A stretch of DNA of 64,000 nucleotides, from the NCBI RefSeq assembly GCF_018343715.1, contig NZ_JAGYPL010000001.1, positions 1,422,167 to 1,486,166 of the forward strand, written 5' to 3'. This DNA comes from Bacillus sp. FJAT-49711. Its GTDB lineage: Bacteria; Bacillota; Bacilli; Bacillales; Bacillaceae_C. Below the pieces are notes generated by a model. That model did not search any database and had not been told where the DNA came from. It saw only the letters and a list, made by a program, of their open reading frames with translations. Made by a program: the position numbers and the translations under genes. Positions 9,558-19,078 of the stretch are shown here, piece by piece (the first letter of the stretch is position 1; every line of letters starts with the position of its first letter).

Positions 9558-10247
9558 CTATGGTCGTAAAGTTCGCCTTTCTATCCTTTTTTCCTGTTTC
9601 CCTACGATCAATCTCTGGGTAAAAATCCCTGGACTATGTACATGGCTCGGCTCAATTTCACCGATATCTACCAACTGCTCTACTTCAGCAATTGTTATTT
9701 TTCCTGCTGTAGCCATCATTGGATTAAAATTTTGAGCGGTTTTATGAAATAGAAGGTTCCCGTATCGATCTGCCTTATATGCTCTAATCAAACTAAAATC
9801 CGCTACCAACGATTCTTCCAACATATATTCCTTTCCGTTGAAGTTACGGATCTCTTTTCCATGGGCTATAGGTGTTCCCACACCAGCCGGTGTATAAAAA
9901 GCTGGAATGCCCGCTCCACCGGCTCTAATTTTCTCTGCAAGAGTGCCCTGTGGAATTAGTTCTACCTCTATTTCCCCAGCTAAAAGTTGCCTTTCAAACT
10001 CTTTGTTTTCACCAACATATGAAGCTATTATTCTTTTTATTTGGCGTTTCTTAAGAAGTAAACCCAATCCCCAATCATCTACACCACAGTTATTTGAAAT
10101 GACGGTAAGGTCCTTTACTCCTTTTTCAGCCATAGCCAAAATTAAATTTTCTGGGATCCCTACTAAACCGAATCCCCCGACCATAATAGTTGAACCATCC
10201 TGAATATCTTCAATTGACTCTAAAAATGAATGAAAGATCGGCTTCAC
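9558..10247 (-). CDS. scoA: 3-oxoacid CoA-transferase subunit A
   Basis: A 229-residue large subunit of the type I CoA-transferase, with the [13 protein letters not shown] motif near residue 24 and [16 protein letters not shown] around 110-125, which form the CoA-binding loop. The start is a GTG behind AAAGGGG; the downstream end is followed by the B subunit. Together with scoB and the thiolase it forms a beta-ketoadipate- or acetoacetate-type degradation step. No unusual residues were noticed. Confidence 0.9.
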   Translation of the reverse strand: MKPIFHSFLESIEDIQDGSTIMVGGFGLVGIPENLILAMAEKGVKDLTVISNNCGVDDWGLGLLLKKRQIKRIIASYVGENKEFERQLLAGEIEVELIPQGTLAEKIRAGGAGIPAFYTPAGVGTPIAHGKEIRNFNGKEYMLEESLVADFSLIRAYKADRYGNLLFHKTAQNFNPMMATAGKITIAEVEQLVDIGEIEPSHVHSPGIFTQRLIVGKQEKRIERRTLRP

Positions 10248-10267
10248 CTATAAGACCCCTTTCAGGT

Positions 10268-11446
10268 TTATACTCTTTCAATGATAGTGGTAATTCCCTG
10301 GCCGCCCCCAATACAAAGCGTGGCTAAGCCAAGACTAGCATCTCCATGTATCATTTCATAAATAAGGGTCGTCAGAACTCTTGCTCCACTTGCTCCTATC
10401 GGATGCCCCAAAGCAATCGCTCCACCATTTACATTTAATTTCGAAGGATCCACGTAAAAGTGTTTTGAAAAAGCGAGAGTTTGTGCTGCAAAAGCTTCAT
10501 TGACCTCTATTACATCTACGTCTTCCATATGTAGTCCGGCTTTATTTAATGCTTTTTCAGTTGCTGGAATAGGACCAGTCCCCATAATATCTGGATCTAC
10601 GCCGGCAGTTGCATTAGCACGAATAATGGCTAATGGTTTAAGCCCCCTTTTCTTCGCAGCCTCTCTGCTCATGAGAACCAATGCCGCAGCACCATCATTA
10701 ATCCCCGAAGAATTACCCGCTGTTACAAATCCATCCGTCTTAAAAGCGGGCTTTAGGCGTTTTAGCCCTTCAAATGTAACATTAGCACGGGGATGTTCAT
10801 CTGCATCAAATTGAATCGGATCACCTTTCCTTGTTGGAATCTCGATAGGTATTATTTCATCTTTGAAACGCCCCTGTTCATTTGCCATACCCGCTTTCTT
10901 CTGACTTTCCAATGCAAATTGGTCCAATTCTTCCCTAGTAAAACCGTATTTTACACAAATGTTTTCCGCAGTGATTCCCATATGTTGATCATTAATGGCA
11001 CACCATAATCCATCATTAATCATACTGTCCACGGTAAGCTGATCCCCCATTCTAAATCCAGAGCGGGCATTTTTTAATAAATATGGTGCTTGACTCATAT
11101 TTTCCATCCCACCAGCAACAACTATCTCACTATCTCCACAAATAATCGATTGGCAGGCTAAGTGTACAGCCTTAAGACCGGAACCACATACTTGGTTAAT
11201 GGTAGTTGCGGCCGCACTGAATGGAATCCCAGCTAATACACTAGATTGTCTGGCTGGATTTTGTCCAAGACCGGCTTGAATAGCATTACCCATCAAAACT
11301 TCATCAACTTCGGAATCTTTTATGTTACCTCTTTGAATCGCTTCTTTTATGGCAATGGCTCCTAATTGGATGGCAGAGATGTCCTTAAGTGAACCTTGAA
11401 AACTACCAATGGGAGTTCTTACAGCACTTACAATTGCAACCTCCAT
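10268..11446 (-). CDS. acetyl-CoA C-acetyltransferase (thiolase)
   Basis: A 392-residue thiolase II. The acyl-accepting Cys87 lies in NQVCGSG, His348 in GHPIGASG and Cys378 in LCIGGGQG, the full catalytic set at the spacing of well-studied bacterial thiolases. Length is standard. It sits 20 bases upstream of scoA in an operon, so here it probably runs in the degradative direction, cleaving a 3-oxoacyl-CoA made by ScoAB to acetyl-CoA. MmgA/YhfS-type Bacillus thiolases are close relatives by motif; orthology is not claimed. Confidence 0.9.
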   Translation of the reverse strand: MEVAIVSAVRTPIGSFQGSLKDISAIQLGAIAIKEAIQRGNIKDSEVDEVLMGNAIQAGLGQNPARQSSVLAGIPFSAAATTINQVCGSGLKAVHLACQSIICGDSEIVVAGGMENMSQAPYLLKNARSGFRMGDQLTVDSMINDGLWCAINDQHMGITAENICVKYGFTREELDQFALESQKKAGMANEQGRFKDEIIPIEIPTRKGDPIQFDADEHPRANVTFEGLKRLKPAFKTDGFVTAGNSSGINDGAAALVLMSREAAKKRGLKPLAIIRANATAGVDPDIMGTGPIPATEKALNKAGLHMEDVDVIEVNEAFAAQTLAFSKHFYVDPSKLNVNGGAIALGHPIGASGARVLTTLIYEMIHGDASLGLATLCIGGGQGITTIIERV

Positions 11447-11485
11447 TTTTAAAAACCTCTTATCTTTATTTTTATATGCAATTTT

Positions 11486-11797
11486 TTAACATTCTTCTAT
11501 TTCCATATCCAATAAAGCGGAACTAAGGCTTTTTCCGTGAGCATCCAAGCTTAAAGAACGTGTTACACCACCGGATAATGCATTATGCATGACGAAATTA
11601 AGTGCTCCAATCGATGGTATTTCATAACGAATTACCTCACCTTCCACAATCCCCGAAAACCATTCTCTCACTCTTTCGGCAGTTACTTGTTTTCTGACAA
11701 ACTCGTAGTCTTTCATGTCATAAACGATTAGAGATATATTAGAAATGTTACCCTTATCTCCTGTTCTAGAATGTGCTACATTTCTTAATTTCATCAT
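11486..11797 (-). CDS. AtuA-type small C-terminal domain protein (intact copy)
   Basis: A 103-residue protein beginning MMKLRNVAHSRTGDKGN, which I recognise as the small ferredoxin-fold-like domain that forms the C-terminus of AtuA (acyclic terpene utilisation, DUF1446) proteins or is encoded by a separate gene behind atuA. It starts behind TTGAGGTGAAAA and lies 39 bases before the thiolase gene. A decayed second copy is at 17249-17537, next to the only full atuA gene. This copy is probably the working partner of that AtuA, although the genes are now 5.7 kb apart. The biochemical role of the family is not established. Confidence 0.75.
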   Translation of the reverse strand: MMKLRNVAHSRTGDKGNISNISLIVYDMKDYEFVRKQVTAERVREWFSGIVEGEVIRYEIPSIGALNFVMHNALSGGVTRSLSLDAHGKSLSSALLDMEIEEC

Positions 11798-11857
11798 TTT
11801 TCACCTCAACGTGTAGAACATTGATATCCATTTACTGTTGTGGAAATCATCCAGTCA
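11766..11857 (-). pseudogene. relic of the 3' end of an atuA gene
   Basis: Just upstream of and overlapping the small AtuA-domain gene, the frame ending at the TAG at 11766-11768 reads DINVLHVEVKNDEIKKCSTF. The real AtuA at 17506-18900 ends DINVLYIEVKNDETKKCSSF, so 17 of 20 residues agree. Nucleotide similarity continues weakly to about 11857 and then stops near the end of the carboxylesterase. This is the tail of an atuA gene whose body is missing here. Confidence 0.8.
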
Positions 11858-11890
11858 ATGAAAGACTGGTTTTGTGTGATTTTTTAAGGA

Positions 11891-13450
11891 TCAGTGTTGA
11901 ATATCTTGCTGAAACAACTCTGCAAGAGAAAATGGCGGTAAAGCCTCTTCGAATAGAGCAAATAGTGCATGATCATAATTGTTACGAACTTCGCAGTTAC
12001 GGTCAAAGATCATTGTTGGCTCATTATCAACCGTGACGGCTGGCCAATTTGGTAGACTATCATGGTTAGGATTACCATTGCGGGCAAAGCTAACAAATGC
12101 ATTGAATACTTGTTTTTCCAATTTATCAGACACACCTGGAATATTACATACTTCCACTTTATCCGTATTATGAAAGACAAATGGGATATCTGCACAATGC
12201 CAAGCAGTTTTTCCATGTTCATAAGGAAAGTCCAAGGTGAAATTGTATAGGTATACAGGTGCTTTTCCATCCGTAGCATGTAACTGAGCTAATGCTTTTG
12301 TCGGGATGCGGAAAACGCGATCCAATGACAGTAAATCTATTATCTTCTTGTCTGGGTATGCCTTGACAAACAAGTCTATTATTTCTTCTGAACGTTCACC
12401 GAATTTTTTAGCGACAATTGTTCTCATTTCCTCGTCTGTTAACTCTTGTTTATTAAATGGCAAAGGTGCGAAAGAAAACTCACCATAAACAGAGCCTACC
12501 ATAAGTGTAATTGTTTTTGCATGTTCGGTATAGCCGCTTAACAGTGGTTCACCCATATAGAAGTCATCTTTGATTGGTGCACAACCAACATAATCACCTT
12601 CTTGTGCTATTTGGGGACTTACTTTATTATATGCCTGTGCTAAATCATGATATGGAATGGTTTCTAGTTTTTCTATTTCATTTTTTGAAATTTTTAATTC
12701 TTCTAGTAAAGCATTGACGATTTTTGTACCATCACCTTTACCTGGACGTAAAAGCTTTCCATCAGAAACACCACTCATCACAATCGCTTTATGGAACAAA
12801 CCGTTTGCACTCGGAATTTGCATTAAACCAGTGACTTTCATACCACCACCAGACTGACCGAAAATTGTAACATTTTCTGGATCACCACCAAAATTTGCAA
12901 TATTTTCATTAACCCATTGCAATGCTGCTACAAGATCGGCATGACCAGCATTGCCTGTGTTTTTATACTTTTCACCAAAAGGAGAAAGGTCCAAATATCC
13001 TAAAACATTTAATCGATGGTTGACCGATACAACAACTACATCACCGTGACGACTCATATTAAAGCCATCATAAGCTACTTGTTCAATAGAAGATCCTGCT
13101 GAATAACCACCACCATGTAACCAGACCATTACAGGTTTTTTAGCATGAGTATCTATGCTTTCTGTCCAAACGTTTAGATTCAAGCAATTTTCATCCTGTG
13201 GCCAATATCGGTGTGGTACTAGAAGTTCACCAGTTGGAGTGTCTCTTGTAAGCAATGGAGATACTAAGCCATATGAAGTGGCTTGTTTTACTCCTTCCCA
13301 AGGAGTGACTGGTGTTGGCATTTGGAATCTCTTTGCTTCCGCGTAAGGAATGCCTTTAAAAATGTACATGTCATCGAATAAATACCCTTTCAATTTTCCG
13401 GATTTTGTTTGTACAAGAGCCACATCATCATATGCAAATTTTTTTACCAT
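11891..13450 (-). CDS. type-B carboxylesterase/lipase
   Basis: A 519-residue alpha/beta hydrolase of the carboxylesterase type-B (PnbA-like) family. It shows the oxyanion-hole motif HGGGY (112-116), the nucleophile elbow FGQSGGG with Ser200, and the conserved EDCLNLNVW-like segment (DENCLNLNVW). No signal peptide is present. It follows the transporter permease genes after a 123-base gap containing a perfect 43-base palindrome. It is placed between two copies of the AtuA module and may hydrolyse an ester brought in by the adjacent ABC importer. The substrate is unknown; the family is broad. Confidence 0.87.
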   Translation of the reverse strand: MVKKFAYDDVALVQTKSGKLKGYLFDDMYIFKGIPYAEAKRFQMPTPVTPWEGVKQATSYGLVSPLLTRDTPTGELLVPHRYWPQDENCLNLNVWTESIDTHAKKPVMVWLHGGGYSAGSSIEQVAYDGFNMSRHGDVVVVSVNHRLNVLGYLDLSPFGEKYKNTGNAGHADLVAALQWVNENIANFGGDPENVTIFGQSGGGMKVTGLMQIPSANGLFHKAIVMSGVSDGKLLRPGKGDGTKIVNALLEELKISKNEIEKLETIPYHDLAQAYNKVSPQIAQEGDYVGCAPIKDDFYMGEPLLSGYTEHAKTITLMVGSVYGEFSFAPLPFNKQELTDEEMRTIVAKKFGERSEEIIDLFVKAYPDKKIIDLLSLDRVFRIPTKALAQLHATDGKAPVYLYNFTLDFPYEHGKTAWHCADIPFVFHNTDKVEVCNIPGVSDKLEKQVFNAFVSFARNGNPNHDSLPNWPAVTVDNEPTMIFDRNCEVRNNYDHALFALFEEALPPFSLAELFQQDIQH

Positions 13451-13476
13451 CGTTAAATTCCTCCATTAATTTATTT

Positions 13477-13519
13477 GACAATAGTTATTCTTACATAAAA
13501 TGTAAGAATAACTATTGTC
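13477..13519. repeat. perfect 20-bp inverted repeat between permease and carboxylesterase genes
   Basis: Arms 13477-13496 and 13500-13519 are perfectly complementary with a 3-base loop. Neither side is followed by a clear T-run, so a simple intrinsic terminator is unlikely. It could be an mRNA-processing or stabilising hairpin between cistrons, or a protein-binding palindrome. Confidence 0.85.
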
Positions 13520-13573
13520 CATTTTTAAATATAATTTATTAATATATGCAAGATTCAAGTAATTAATATATAG

Positions 13574-14461
13574 TCAACCTTTCACTGCACCTAATTGGAT
13601 CCCTTTTATCAAATACTTTTGGAAGAATGGATAGGCAACGATAATGGGCAATATACCGATAACCGCAATCGCCATACGGACGGCGGTACTTGGAATCTCA
13701 GACGCGGCTTGGCTTGCGTTGGATCCTAAATCACTACTTGCCAAAAATTGAATATCCTGCATCATCCTGTTAAGCATGTTTTGAATACTGAACAATTTTG
13801 GATCTGTTAAATAAATCAAACCATTAAACCAATCATTCCAGTAAACAATCGTTTGTAAAAGGCCAATCGTTGCCAAAATTGGTAAAGAAAGTGGTAGTAC
13901 GATTGAAACAAATGTTCGGAATTCCCCTGCACCATCGATTCTCGCTGATTCAATAACGGGTTCAGGAATTGACATTATGAAAAATGACCTCATTAATAGA
14001 ACGTTAAATCCATTCATTAATAATCCTGGTACAATCAATGCCCAAATTGTATTTTTTACATCAAATATTTGTGTATACACTAGATAAGTTGGCACTAAAC
14101 CACCATTAAATAATAATGTAAAGAAGACGATAAATGATAACGTATTACGGTATGGAAGATCTTTTCTAGAAAGACCATACGCAAGCATAGAAGTAATAAT
14201 CAAACTTGATACTGTTCCAGTAATAGTTACAAAAATCGTAATTCCATATCCACGTGCAATACTGGAAAAGTTAGTCATTAAATAGTCATATGCTGCCGTA
14301 CTAAATTCAGCTGGCCAAAAATTGTATCCTTCCTTTAATATCATTTGTTCACTAGTAAGCGAAGAAGAGATTAAGATAATAAAAGGAATAATACTAGCTA
14401 TAGCAAGTATGATTAAGACCACATGAGACACGACTTGTGTTATCCGATCAGAAGTTGCCAT
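13574..14461 (-). CDS. ABC transporter permease, YtcP-like
   Basis: A 295-residue inner-membrane permease of the carbohydrate (CUT1) type, with about six membrane segments. The EAA loop reads ESARIDGAGEFRTFVSIVLPLS, the contact point for the ATPase. The end FFQKYLIKGIQLGAVKG is typical of YtcP/LplC-class permeases. I choose the ATG at 14461, which has GAGGTGAG eight bases away, over the one two codons upstream. It pairs with the next gene and a lipoprotein to import an oligosaccharide. No ATPase gene is in the cluster, so a shared MsmX-type ATPase is expected. Confidence 0.87.
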   Translation of the reverse strand: MATSDRITQVVSHVVLIILAIASIIPFIILISSSLTSEQMILKEGYNFWPAEFSTAAYDYLMTNFSSIARGYGITIFVTITGTVSSLIITSMLAYGLSRKDLPYRNTLSFIVFFTLLFNGGLVPTYLVYTQIFDVKNTIWALIVPGLLMNGFNVLLMRSFFIMSIPEPVIESARIDGAGEFRTFVSIVLPLSLPILATIGLLQTIVYWNDWFNGLIYLTDPKLFSIQNMLNRMMQDIQFLASSDLGSNASQAASEIPSTAVRMAIAVIGILPIIVAYPFFQKYLIKGIQLGAVKG

Positions 14462-14479
14462 TAACATCTCACCTCGATT

Positions 14480-15454
14480 TTAAAATAATGCACTATCTTT
14501 ATCTTTCATTCGAACAAGCCAGTTTGATAACAATACCAGGATAAATCCAACAATGGATTGGTACATGCCGGCAGCAGCTGACATCCCAATATCACCTAAT
14601 TGCATAAGTCCGCGGTATACATACGTATCGATTACATTAGTCGTATCATAAATGGCTCCAGAATTCATTGGTACTTGGTAAAAGAGACCGAAATCTGAGT
14701 AGAAGATTTTTCCAATCCCAAGTAATGTTAACATAATGATGATTGGCATAATTAACGGAATCGTAATATGACGAATTTGGTGCCATCTACTTGCACCATC
14801 TAATGTTGCAGCTTCGTAAAGCTCATGATCAATACCGACAATGGCCGCAAGGAAGATAATACTCGAAAACCCTATACCCTTCCACATATTTACAATCGTT
14901 AAAATATATGGCCATACCCCTGATTCCGTATACCAAGATACTTCATCCAAACCTAACATTGGTAAAATTGTTTTATTGAAAAATCCTACATCTGTACTGA
15001 GGAACGCAAATGCCAAATAACTTACAATAACCATAGAAATTAAAAAAGGTAAAAGAATGGCACTTTGATAAAAACTTTTAACAAACTTATTCTTAATTTC
15101 ATTTAACATGATAGCTACGGCTACAGCGACTACTGTATTAATAATAATAAATGCGCCATTGTATAGGATTGTATTTCGGGTAATAATCCAGGCATCTTGA
15201 GTCGTGAATAAATATTTAAAGTTATCAAGGCCGACCCATTCACTTGCCCATATTCCTACTGAATAGTTAATATCCTTAAACGCAATGACTAATCCGAACA
15301 TCGGTAAATAGTTATTAATGAGTAGATAGATTAACCCCGGGGCCATCATAATAAAAATAGGAAGATGTTTTTTAAAATTAACTTTTTTCTTCTTCGCACG
15401 TGGTATTACTTTAATATCACTCTGCACTTTTTTTATTGTAGCTTCTTGTGCCAA
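14480..15454 (-). CDS. ABC transporter permease, LplB-like
   Basis: A 324-residue permease with a basic N-terminus (KKVNFKKHL), six predicted membrane segments and the EAA loop YEAATLDGASRWHQIRHITIP. The start is a TTG behind a perfect TAAGGAGGT, which makes it convincing. It resembles LplB/YteP-type permeases for complex plant oligosaccharides such as rhamnogalacturonan fragments. It is the first permease of the pair, behind the binding protein gene with a 180-base gap. Confidence 0.87.
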   Translation of the reverse strand: MAQEATIKKVQSDIKVIPRAKKKKVNFKKHLPIFIMMAPGLIYLLINNYLPMFGLVIAFKDINYSVGIWASEWVGLDNFKYLFTTQDAWIITRNTILYNGAFIIINTVVAVAVAIMLNEIKNKFVKSFYQSAILLPFLISMVIVSYLAFAFLSTDVGFFNKTILPMLGLDEVSWYTESGVWPYILTIVNMWKGIGFSSIIFLAAIVGIDHELYEAATLDGASRWHQIRHITIPLIMPIIIMLTLLGIGKIFYSDFGLFYQVPMNSGAIYDTTNVIDTYVYRGLMQLGDIGMSAAAGMYQSIVGFILVLLSNWLVRMKDKDSALF

Positions 15455-15636
15455 TGTTCTAACCTCCTTATAAATGCATATTTGTTACTAATATGAATTT
15501 TTATAAAGTTGTAACTTTGCTACTATCTAAAAAACGACTTTTAATGTATACTATTCCATTACTGTGAACGCATCCAAACTCCGGAATACTTATTCGGGAT
15601 TATAGAGAACTAGCATAAAACTAGTTCTCTATAAAA

Positions 15637-17121
15637 CTACTTCTTATTCGCTTTCCATTCATCCAGTTGTTTTTGTTTTTCTGCAATGATTTTATCCGCG
15701 CCGGCAGCTTTTAGCTTTCCATGAAACTCTGGTAAGCTTTTATCAGGATCCAATGTTCCCATTTCTAAGGCTTTTTGATATTGTTCAATAACGTTAGACA
15801 CAGTAGCAATTTCTGTCTTAACAGGATCTGCATTAAAGGTAAATCCAAAAGCGGGTGATTGCCTAGCTGTATCATTAAATGCGCTCATTTGCTCCCAGTA
15901 ATCTGCTGGCTGACCTTCTTTAATCTTTGTAATAAAGTTATTGGCAAGCTGCCACTGATCTAAAGAATAACCTGAATTTGGAATTAAATTAACAAAGCCA
16001 TCTGTAGTTTCTTGATAGTGTTTTCCTTCAATTCCAAGGGTAAGTAAATTCATAATATCTGCATCAGTGTATAATAAGTTTAAAAATTCCATTGCTTTTT
16101 CAGGATTTTGGCTATTTTTAGCGATTGATAACATAAAACTTGTTATATTCCCTGTTGCTTGAAAATTATCTGTTGTCCTCACTGCAACCATTTCATAACC
16201 AGTGATAATCGATTCTTGCCTTTCAAAACCTGGTTTCGTGTTATTGATATACCCAAATGCTTTACCGTTCTTAACTTGAGGCGCTCCTAGTTCTTGAGCG
16301 GTAGCTGCATCTTTAGGCGTATAGCCAGCTTGATACCATTCCCTAGCTTTTTTGACAGCACTTTCATAAAGAGGATGTTCAAACTGATTGATGACCGTCC
16401 AATCCCCTTCTTTTGTCAAATCAAGAGCACCTACACTGCTACCGAAGTTATCAAACTTGGTGGCTATAGCTAAAGAAACAGGTGTTTGAGAACTTCCAGA
16501 AGGAATAATGTCAGGTTCATTTTCTTTAATAACTCTAAAGACTTCTCCTAAATCTTCGAACGTCTTTACATTGGACAAATCAATATTATGTTTATCCACA
16601 AGATCTTTTCTCATAATGAATCCAAAGTCAGCGGACCACTCTCTCATTGATGGGATTCCAAATATTTCTCCATTAACCCTAGTTGCATCTAATATATGAT
16701 CTGGAAAAACCTCTAATATTCCTTGACCATAAGATTGTAATAAATCGTCTAAAGGAACTAATTGTCCTTTAACTGCTTGAGTATTGTAGTTGAATACGCT
16801 TCCAGTGACAATAAGATCTAGCTTTTCACCAGAGGTCAACATTAAATTTGTTTGCTCATTCCATACTCCAAAGCCTGTCGGTAAAAGTTCTACAGTTGCA
16901 TTGATTTTTTCTTTAGTAATTTTACTAATTTCTTCCTCTATTAGCTTTAAATCATCTTGTGTTCCAGTATCGAGGTAAGCCATCGTAATTTTATAGGTTC
17001 CATCTCCACCTTTAGAAGAACTACTTTTTGATTTACCACTTCCAGAACAACCTGCAATAATGACAGAAACGAGTAAAATGGTTGTTAGAAACAAGTAAGA
17101 ATATTTTGATTTATTAAACAT
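15637..17121 (-). CDS. extracellular solute-binding lipoprotein, LplA-like
   Basis: A 494-residue lipoprotein with signal peptide and lipobox IIAGC (Cys25), then a Ser/Gly/Lys linker. The body has features of family 1 sugar-binding proteins (PTGFGVWNEQTNLMLTSGEK, later FNLLYTDADIMNLLTLGIEG), as in LplA/YtcQ. It would capture an oligosaccharide or glycoside outside the membrane for the two permeases. Its RBS is GGGGGAG. Its promoter must lie in the short stretch between it and the dead AtuA domain copy; TATAAT is visible near 17216 on the minus strand. Confidence 0.88.
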   Translation of the reverse strand: MFNKSKYSYLFLTTILLVSVIIAGCSGSGKSKSSSSKGGDGTYKITMAYLDTGTQDDLKLIEEEISKITKEKINATVELLPTGFGVWNEQTNLMLTSGEKLDLIVTGSVFNYNTQAVKGQLVPLDDLLQSYGQGILEVFPDHILDATRVNGEIFGIPSMREWSADFGFIMRKDLVDKHNIDLSNVKTFEDLGEVFRVIKENEPDIIPSGSSQTPVSLAIATKFDNFGSSVGALDLTKEGDWTVINQFEHPLYESAVKKAREWYQAGYTPKDAATAQELGAPQVKNGKAFGYINNTKPGFERQESIITGYEMVAVRTTDNFQATGNITSFMLSIAKNSQNPEKAMEFLNLLYTDADIMNLLTLGIEGKHYQETTDGFVNLIPNSGYSLDQWQLANNFITKIKEGQPADYWEQMSAFNDTARQSPAFGFTFNADPVKTEIATVSNVIEQYQKALEMGTLDPDKSLPEFHGKLKAAGADKIIAEKQKQLDEWKANKK

Positions 17122-17248
17122 GATTCTCCCCCTGTTAATTTAATAGATTTGGAATTAAAAAAATCAATTCCCTTAACCTCTTAATTTATTTATTGATATA
17201 ACCCCTACATTTCCATTATAAATAAGCATCACCCCTTCTATTTTTCAG

Positions 17249-17537
17249 GTATCAAATAAAGCCGAACTACACTTTTTTTGTGAGCAGCCAAACTTAAAGA
17301 ACGTGTTACAACACCGGATAAAGCATTATGTATTACGAAACTATGCGCTCAAAGCGTTGATATTTCCTCAAGAATTACGTCACCTTACACATTCCCTGAA
17401 AATCATTCTCTTACTTTATGGCAGTTACTTATTTTCTGACATATTCGTAATCTTGCATCATACATGATAGGAGATTTGTTTGAGATGTTGCCTTTATCAC
17501 CTGTTCTAGAATGAGCTGCATTTCTTAGTCTCATCAT
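17249..17537 (-). pseudogene. decayed copy of the AtuA small-domain gene
   Basis: The sequence aligns along its whole length with the intact gene at 11486-11797. The start is conserved (MMRLRNAAHSRTGDKGNIS), but single-base losses cause a local frame change, and the codon for Trp in VREWF is TGA. Further indels follow. It overlaps the end of atuA by 32 bases, exactly as a functional atuA partner gene would. It is therefore the original second gene of an atuA operon, now dead. Confidence 0.88.
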
Positions 17538-18900
17538 TTTTCACCTCAATATATAAGACATTGATATCAATATCTGTCTGTGGAATAAGAATTGATCCAA
17601 TAGCAATCACTTGTCTTACATTTATCCTCACTCCACCTCCCCCAGCAGGGCCATTAGTCATTAATGAATCAAACTCATGTCCAATCCGCTGTGCATCAAT
17701 TTCTGACATTGTACGCCCGGCAATCCTAAGACGAACATCCATTGCTTCATGACAGGTAAACTCACTATTGATTTTATTTGAAAGGGAATCCCTATATAAG
17801 GAATTCACACCAATAAAATCTACCCTTAGTTCCTCAACGGGAATTTCATTCATTGTTAGTCTTTTATCAATGATTTGACCTGCTAGTTTCGCCCTTTCGT
17901 AAGCTCCAGATCCCCCGTAGCTAATCTCACACTCCACAATAAAACCATCACGATACCCTATACTTGTTTTATAATAATCTGTTCTCTTTTTACCAGTGGC
18001 TCCTATTACAAGAACCTCGTCTTTCTTTGTCTCCATAACCTGCACTTTAGAAAAATCTGCTATAACATCTGGTGTTAAATAATTAGCAGGATCATGAATC
18101 TCATAACAGATTTGTTCTTTTACTGTAGCTGAACTAACAATACCCCCAGTTTCTTTCAGTTTCGATATCGTTATATTGCCATTTTTATCAACTTCCGCTA
18201 TTGGATACCCTAAGTTCCATATTTCTGGAACATCCTTTAATCCAGGGTCTGCAAAATACCCTCCCGTTACTTGGCAACCACATTCCAGTAGATGCCCCGC
18301 CATAATTCCCTTGCCCAATAGATCATAGTCATCTTTTTTCCAGCCAAACTTAAACATTAGCGGACCCAGAACTAAAGCAGGGTCAGCAACTCTTCCCGTA
18401 ACAATAATATCTGCATCGCTTTTCAGCGCTTTGACAATGCCACCTGCGCCTATATATGCATTTGCTGATATAATAGAGGATTTTATCGATTTAACGGATT
18501 GCCCAGTCTCCATAATAGATTGTTCCAAATATTGGTCAATTAAATGAAAAACATCATCTCCTAAGACCACCGCAATTTTCACATATGGTATGTTTAATTG
18601 AACGGCTATTTCTTTGATCTTCTCTGCGGCTGATTTGGGATTAGCTGCACCCATATTTGTAATAATTTTCACTTTCTTTTCCAGGCAAATAGGTAAGATT
18701 TTAGAAAACCTATATTCTAGCCAATCATTATATCCTTTTTTTGGATCTTTTAATTTTTCTAATTGTGCCAACGCTATTGTTCTTTCTGCCAAACACTCAA
18801 AAATAATATAATCCAAATTTCCGTTTTCAATTATGTCTATTGCTGGTTTAATACGGTCTCCACCATATCCAGCACCCGATCCAATCCTTATTTTTTTCAA
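17506..18900 (-). CDS. AtuA family protein (DUF1446)
   Basis: A 464-residue protein starting from a TTG behind AGGAGGG. IRIGSGAGYGGDRI, FECLAERTIALAQ, ITNMGAANP, DIIVTGRVADPALVLGP and GHLLECGCQVTGGYFADPG are hallmark stretches of the acyclic terpene utilisation AtuA family. In many bacteria these proteins lie beside acyl-CoA enzymes, which fits the thiolase and CoA-transferase genes downstream. The reaction is not established; the Gly-rich GPAGGGG motif near the C-terminus is conserved in the family. The small C-terminal domain is absent here and its adjacent separate gene is dead, but an intact copy remains at 11486. Confidence 0.85.
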   Translation of the reverse strand: MKKIRIGSGAGYGGDRIKPAIDIIENGNLDYIIFECLAERTIALAQLEKLKDPKKGYNDWLEYRFSKILPICLEKKVKIITNMGAANPKSAAEKIKEIAVQLNIPYVKIAVVLGDDVFHLIDQYLEQSIMETGQSVKSIKSSIISANAYIGAGGIVKALKSDADIIVTGRVADPALVLGPLMFKFGWKKDDYDLLGKGIMAGHLLECGCQVTGGYFADPGLKDVPEIWNLGYPIAEVDKNGNITISKLKETGGIVSSATVKEQICYEIHDPANYLTPDVIADFSKVQVMETKKDEVLVIGATGKKRTDYYKTSIGYRDGFIVECEISYGGSGAYERAKLAGQIIDKRLTMNEIPVEELRVDFIGVNSLYRDSLSNKINSEFTCHEAMDVRLRIAGRTMSEIDAQRIGHEFDSLMTNGPAGGGGVRINVRQVIAIGSILIPQTDIDINVLYIEVKNDETKKCSSF

Positions 18901-19078
18901 GGATACGCCCTCCTACTAAGCTGACTAATCCATTTTTAAACTTTAATGCAGGCTACTGAACGACCCTATCTTGTTCCCCTTAATTGAGGCCCATCATTAC
19001 CGGAACATTCCCATAATATAAATGGGATGTTGATGGTTGGAACCAAATTGTGATTTCTTTTTATTTCTTCTCCGACTA

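Noticed and set aside
12010..12279. 89-residue minus-strand frame inside the carboxylesterase gene
   Set aside because: It overlaps the well-supported esterase in another frame, has no ribosome site and no recognisable features.
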